In this document: positions 6,215 through 8,305 of the stretch, in pieces | Position numbering within the stretch: the stretch's first letter is position 1 | Layout: each line of letters starts with the position of its first letter | Assembly (NCBI GenBank): GCA_012510935.1 | Contig: JAAZHB010000005.1 | Span: forward strand, 1-8,305 | DNA from: Clostridiales bacterium | Lineage (GTDB): Bacteria; Bacillota_A; Clostridia; Peptostreptococcales; Anaerovoracaceae | Length of the DNA: 8,305 nt | Direction: 5' to 3' | Program-made: the position numbers and the translations under genes | The notes under the pieces: model-generated | What the model was told of the DNA's origin: nothing | The model's input: only the letters and a program-made list of their open reading frames with translations | The model's database searches: none

Positions 6215-8143
6215 ATGAAAGGTTATGCAACAGAGAAGGTGAGAAATGTTGCCCTACTTGGCCATAATGGCTCTGGAAAGACTACTTTCCTTGAGGCGGC
6301 ATTACTCAACGCAAAGGTTATTTCTAGGTTGGGTAAGGTTGAGGACGGTAACACAGTATCCGACTACGAGAAGATGGAGCAACAGAAGCACCACACGATC
6401 AATACTACACTTGTGCCCGTTGAGTACAATGGTGTAAAGATTAATGTTCTTGATACCCCAGGTATTTTTGATTATGTTGGTGAAGCTAGATCTGCTTTAA
6501 GCGTTGCCGATGCGGCTGTAATTATGGTCGATGCGTCTGCTGGAGTACAGGTTGGAACAGAGAAAGCCTGGGATTTGTGCCACGAATTCCATACACCGTT
6601 CTTTTTCTTGGTAAACAAGCTAGATAAAGAGGGGACAGACTTTAATAAGACTGTTGAAGAGCTTAGAGAGAGATTCGGTAACAAATGCGTTTCTGACCAT
6701 GATGAAGATGCAATCAATGAAACCGTAGCAATGGCAAACGATGACCTTATGGAGAAATTCTTTGCTGGCGAAGCGTTTACAGAGGAGGAGTTTTCATACG
6801 GACTAACATCAGGCATTAGACAGGGTGATGTAATTCCTATCATTCCTGCATCAAATTTCACAGGCGAGGGAATTGATGAGATGCTTGGCTGTTTTGCTAA
6901 ATATATCGGAAACCCTATGGACAGCGAGCTTCATAACACAGTTGATGGAGAAGAGTTCAATGGTAATCCTGATGGCGACCCAGTCCTATTTGTATTTAAG
7001 ACTTTGGCTGACCCATTCTTGGGTAAGATCAGCTATGCAAGAGTTCTATCTGGTACAGTTAAGGTTGGAGCAGAGCTATACAACCCTAGAAAAGAGAAAT
7101 TTGAAAAACTTGGCTCATTGTTCTTCATGAGAGGAAAGAGTCAAGTTGCCGCAGATTCCGTAAATTGCGGAGATATCGTTGCAATTGGTAAGCTTCAATT
7201 TACCAGCACAGGAGATACTCTTTGCAAGAAGAGTTCACTTGTCCAGATTGAGCCTATACATTTTCCTAAACCTGGGCATTTTATCGCAATCGCTCCTGAA
7301 GATAAGAATGATGAGGAGAAAATGGCGCAGGGCTTTGGCAAACTGATTGAAGAAGACCCAAGCTTTGTTCTTCAGAGAAATTCAGAGACACATCAGACAC
7401 TTCTCGGTGGTCAGGGCGAGATTCAGCTTGCTACTGCAATTGCTAAGCTTCAAGACAGATATGGAGTTAAGATAAAGATTGTTCCACAGAAGATTGCTTA
7501 CAGGGAGACAATCAAGGGTTCATCAGATGTTCAAGGTAAGCACAAGAAGCAATCTGGTGGTGCCGGTCAATATGGTGATGTTCACATTAGATTCTCACCA
7601 TCTAAGGAATCAGGGTTAGAGTTCTCTGAGGAGCTATTTGGCGGATCGGTTCCAAAGAATTATGTTCCTGCAGTTGAGAAAGGTCTTCTTGAGTGCATGG
7701 ATAAAGGACCTCTTGCTGGTTGCAAGGTTCAGAATATCAAGGCAGTTCTATATGATGGTTCATACCATGATGTAGACTCAAATGAGGTATCTTTCAAAAT
7801 TGCTGCTTCTTTGGCATTCAAGAAGGGCATTCAGGAGGCAAAGCCTTGTCTGCTTGAGCCAATCATGAAGGTTGATATTACAGTTCCTGAAAGATACACC
7901 GGTGATGTAATGGGAGATATTAACAAGCGTAGGGGCAAGATTCTTGGAATGGATCCTTGTGATGCTGGAACAACGCTTCATGCAGAGGTTCCACAGTCAG
8001 AACTCTTTGACTATGCAGTTGTCCTAAGAGCAATGACTCAGGCAAGAGGTACATTCGAGCTTGAAATCGCTCGTTATGAGGAGCTTCCTGGACAGTTGGC
8101 AGAGAAGGTAATCTCAGCATATAAGGCAGAGCACGAAGCATAA
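6215..8143 (+). CDS. Divergent elongation factor G paralogue (EF-G-like translational GTPase)
   Basis: A complete 642-residue translational GTPase with the EF-G domain order: G domain (about 1-245), domain II (about 253-338), III (about 360-430), IV (about 432-550) and V (about 550-640). G1 is GHNGSGKT (16-23), G3 is DTPGI (80-84) and G4 is NKLD (134-137). Canonical EF-G has GHIDAGKT and DTPGHVDF; this HNGSGKTT form is typical of the second EF-G-like family found in many Clostridia. The catalytic histidine of G3 is replaced by I84. About 50 residues of the G' subdomain are missing after RERFGNKCV (151-159), which explains the length (EF-G is near 690). Domain IV keeps the tip motif GSYHDVDSNE with H518, so ribosome A-site contact looks preserved. 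The family is ribosome-associated; its exact role here (back-up translocase, recycling or regulation) is unknown. It is not Tet(M): that family keeps the canonical AHVDAGKTT and DTPGHMDF motifs. A strong terminator follows 25 bases after the stop. Confidence 0.9.
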   Translation: MKGYATEKVRNVALLGHNGSGKTTFLEAALLNAKVISRLGKVEDGNTVSDYEKMEQQKHHTINTTLVPVEYNGVKINVLDTPGIFDYVGEARSALSVADAAVIMVDASAGVQVGTEKAWDLCHEFHTPFFFLVNKLDKEGTDFNKTVEELRERFGNKCVSDHDEDAINETVAMANDDLMEKFFAGEAFTEEEFSYGLTSGIRQGDVIPIIPASNFTGEGIDEMLGCFAKYIGNPMDSELHNTVDGEEFNGNPDGDPVLFVFKTLADPFLGKISYARVLSGTVKVGAELYNPRKEKFEKLGSLFFMRGKSQVAADSVNCGDIVAIGKLQFTSTGDTLCKKSSLVQIEPIHFPKPGHFIAIAPEDKNDEEKMAQGFGKLIEEDPSFVLQRNSETHQTLLGGQGEIQLATAIAKLQDRYGVKIKIVPQKIAYRETIKGSSDVQGKHKKQSGGAGQYGDVHIRFSPSKESGLEFSEELFGGSVPKNYVPAVEKGLLECMDKGPLAGCKVQNIKAVLYDGSYHDVDSNEVSFKIAASLAFKKGIQEAKPCLLEPIMKVDITVPERYTGDVMGDINKRRGKILGMDPCDAGTTLHAEVPQSELFDYAVVLRAMTQARGTFELEIARYEELPGQLAEKVISAYKAEHEA

Positions 8144-8168
8144 ATTTGTCATATAAGACTAAAATATT

Positions 8169-8198
8169 GGGACTTCGCAAAAGCGAAGTCCCTTTTTT
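8169..8198 (+). terminator. Intrinsic terminator after the EF-G-like gene
   Basis: A perfect 10-bp stem, GGGACTTCGC (8169-8178) with GCGAAGTCCC (8183-8192), closes an AAAA loop and is followed directly by six T (8193-8198). It lies 25 bases past the stop codon and is a textbook rho-independent terminator ending the asnS/EF-G-like unit. Confidence 0.95.
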
Positions 8199-8305
8199 AA
8201 AGCCTCATTTTTATATATAAGTTAAAGTGCAATTATAGACGGAATGAGTGCACTTGCCATGTAGAACGGAAGCGATATTGCATTGCTTTTATTCGAGACT
8301 TAGAA

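Noticed and set aside
6472..6861. Minus-strand open frame of 129 codons opposite the EF-G-like gene
   Set aside because: Serine-rich low-complexity translation typical of an antisense shadow of a conserved coding region; no ribosome binding site was evident.
6215..8143. Tetracycline-resistance ribosomal protection protein of the Tet(M) type (similar length)
   Set aside because: The G1 and G3 motifs (GHNGSGKT, DTPGI) differ from the canonical AHVDAGKT and DTPGHMDF of Tet(M); the EF-G-like family fits better.
8225..8255. Inverted repeat AAGTGCA-N17-TGCACTT after the terminator
   Set aside because: The arms are only 7 bases in AT-rich sequence, with no promoter or gene context inside the window; chance is likely.
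8222..8299. Minus-strand open stretch with a hydrophobic C-terminus (about NAISLPFYMASALIPSIIAL) at the right edge
   Set aside because: An in-frame stop lies six bases inside the window edge, and there is no start codon with a ribosome binding site, so a gene end cannot be supported.

Overview
The window looks like chromosomal DNA from a low-to-moderate GC Firmicute, most likely an anaerobic member of the Clostridia. The evidence is strong AGGAGG-type ribosome binding sites, sigma-A-like promoters, AGA-rich arginine codon use, a short KdpD-type kinase, and a divergent second elongation factor G of the kind common in Clostridia. A finer placement (for example Eubacteriales family XIII) would be a guess. 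No rRNA, tRNA or CRISPR array is visible.

Left part (1-2076): the 3' end of an ISL3-type transposase gene runs in from the left edge and ends 11 bases before the stop codon of a convergent two-component operon. That operon, on the minus strand, encodes a KdpD-like membrane histidine kinase followed by a KdpE-like OmpR-family response regulator. A long hairpin at 141-175 sits between the two convergent units and pairs best in the minus-strand transcript, so it probably terminates the kdpDE-like operon. The kinase keeps only the four-helix membrane domain and the kinase core. No potassium-pump genes are present in the window.

Divergent intergenic region (2077-2389, 313 bases): this is the richest regulatory stretch. 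It holds a candidate kinase promoter, a perfect Crp/Fnr-type palindrome just upstream of the kinase ribosome binding site, a second dyad, candidate proC promoters, and a proC leader with three nested or stacked helices that could be a cis-regulatory RNA.

Right part (2390-8143, all plus strand): proC (last step of proline synthesis), rarA (replication-fork maintenance ATPase), asnS (asparaginyl-tRNA synthetase) and an EF-G paralogue. proC and rarA are 36 bases apart and probably cotranscribed. asnS has its own extended -10 promoter. The EF-G paralogue follows asnS after 112 bases with no terminator between, and the run ends at a perfect intrinsic terminator (8169-8198). These are mostly housekeeping genes with no evident shared pathway. 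The last 107 bases (8199-8305) contain nothing I can assign.

I do not see a convincing new multi-gene system. The points most worth checking are the structured proC leader, the Crp/Fnr box over the kinase promoter, the sharp change in base composition inside proC with a 12-bp inverted repeat at its start, and the EF-G paralogue that lacks the catalytic histidine and most of the G' subdomain.
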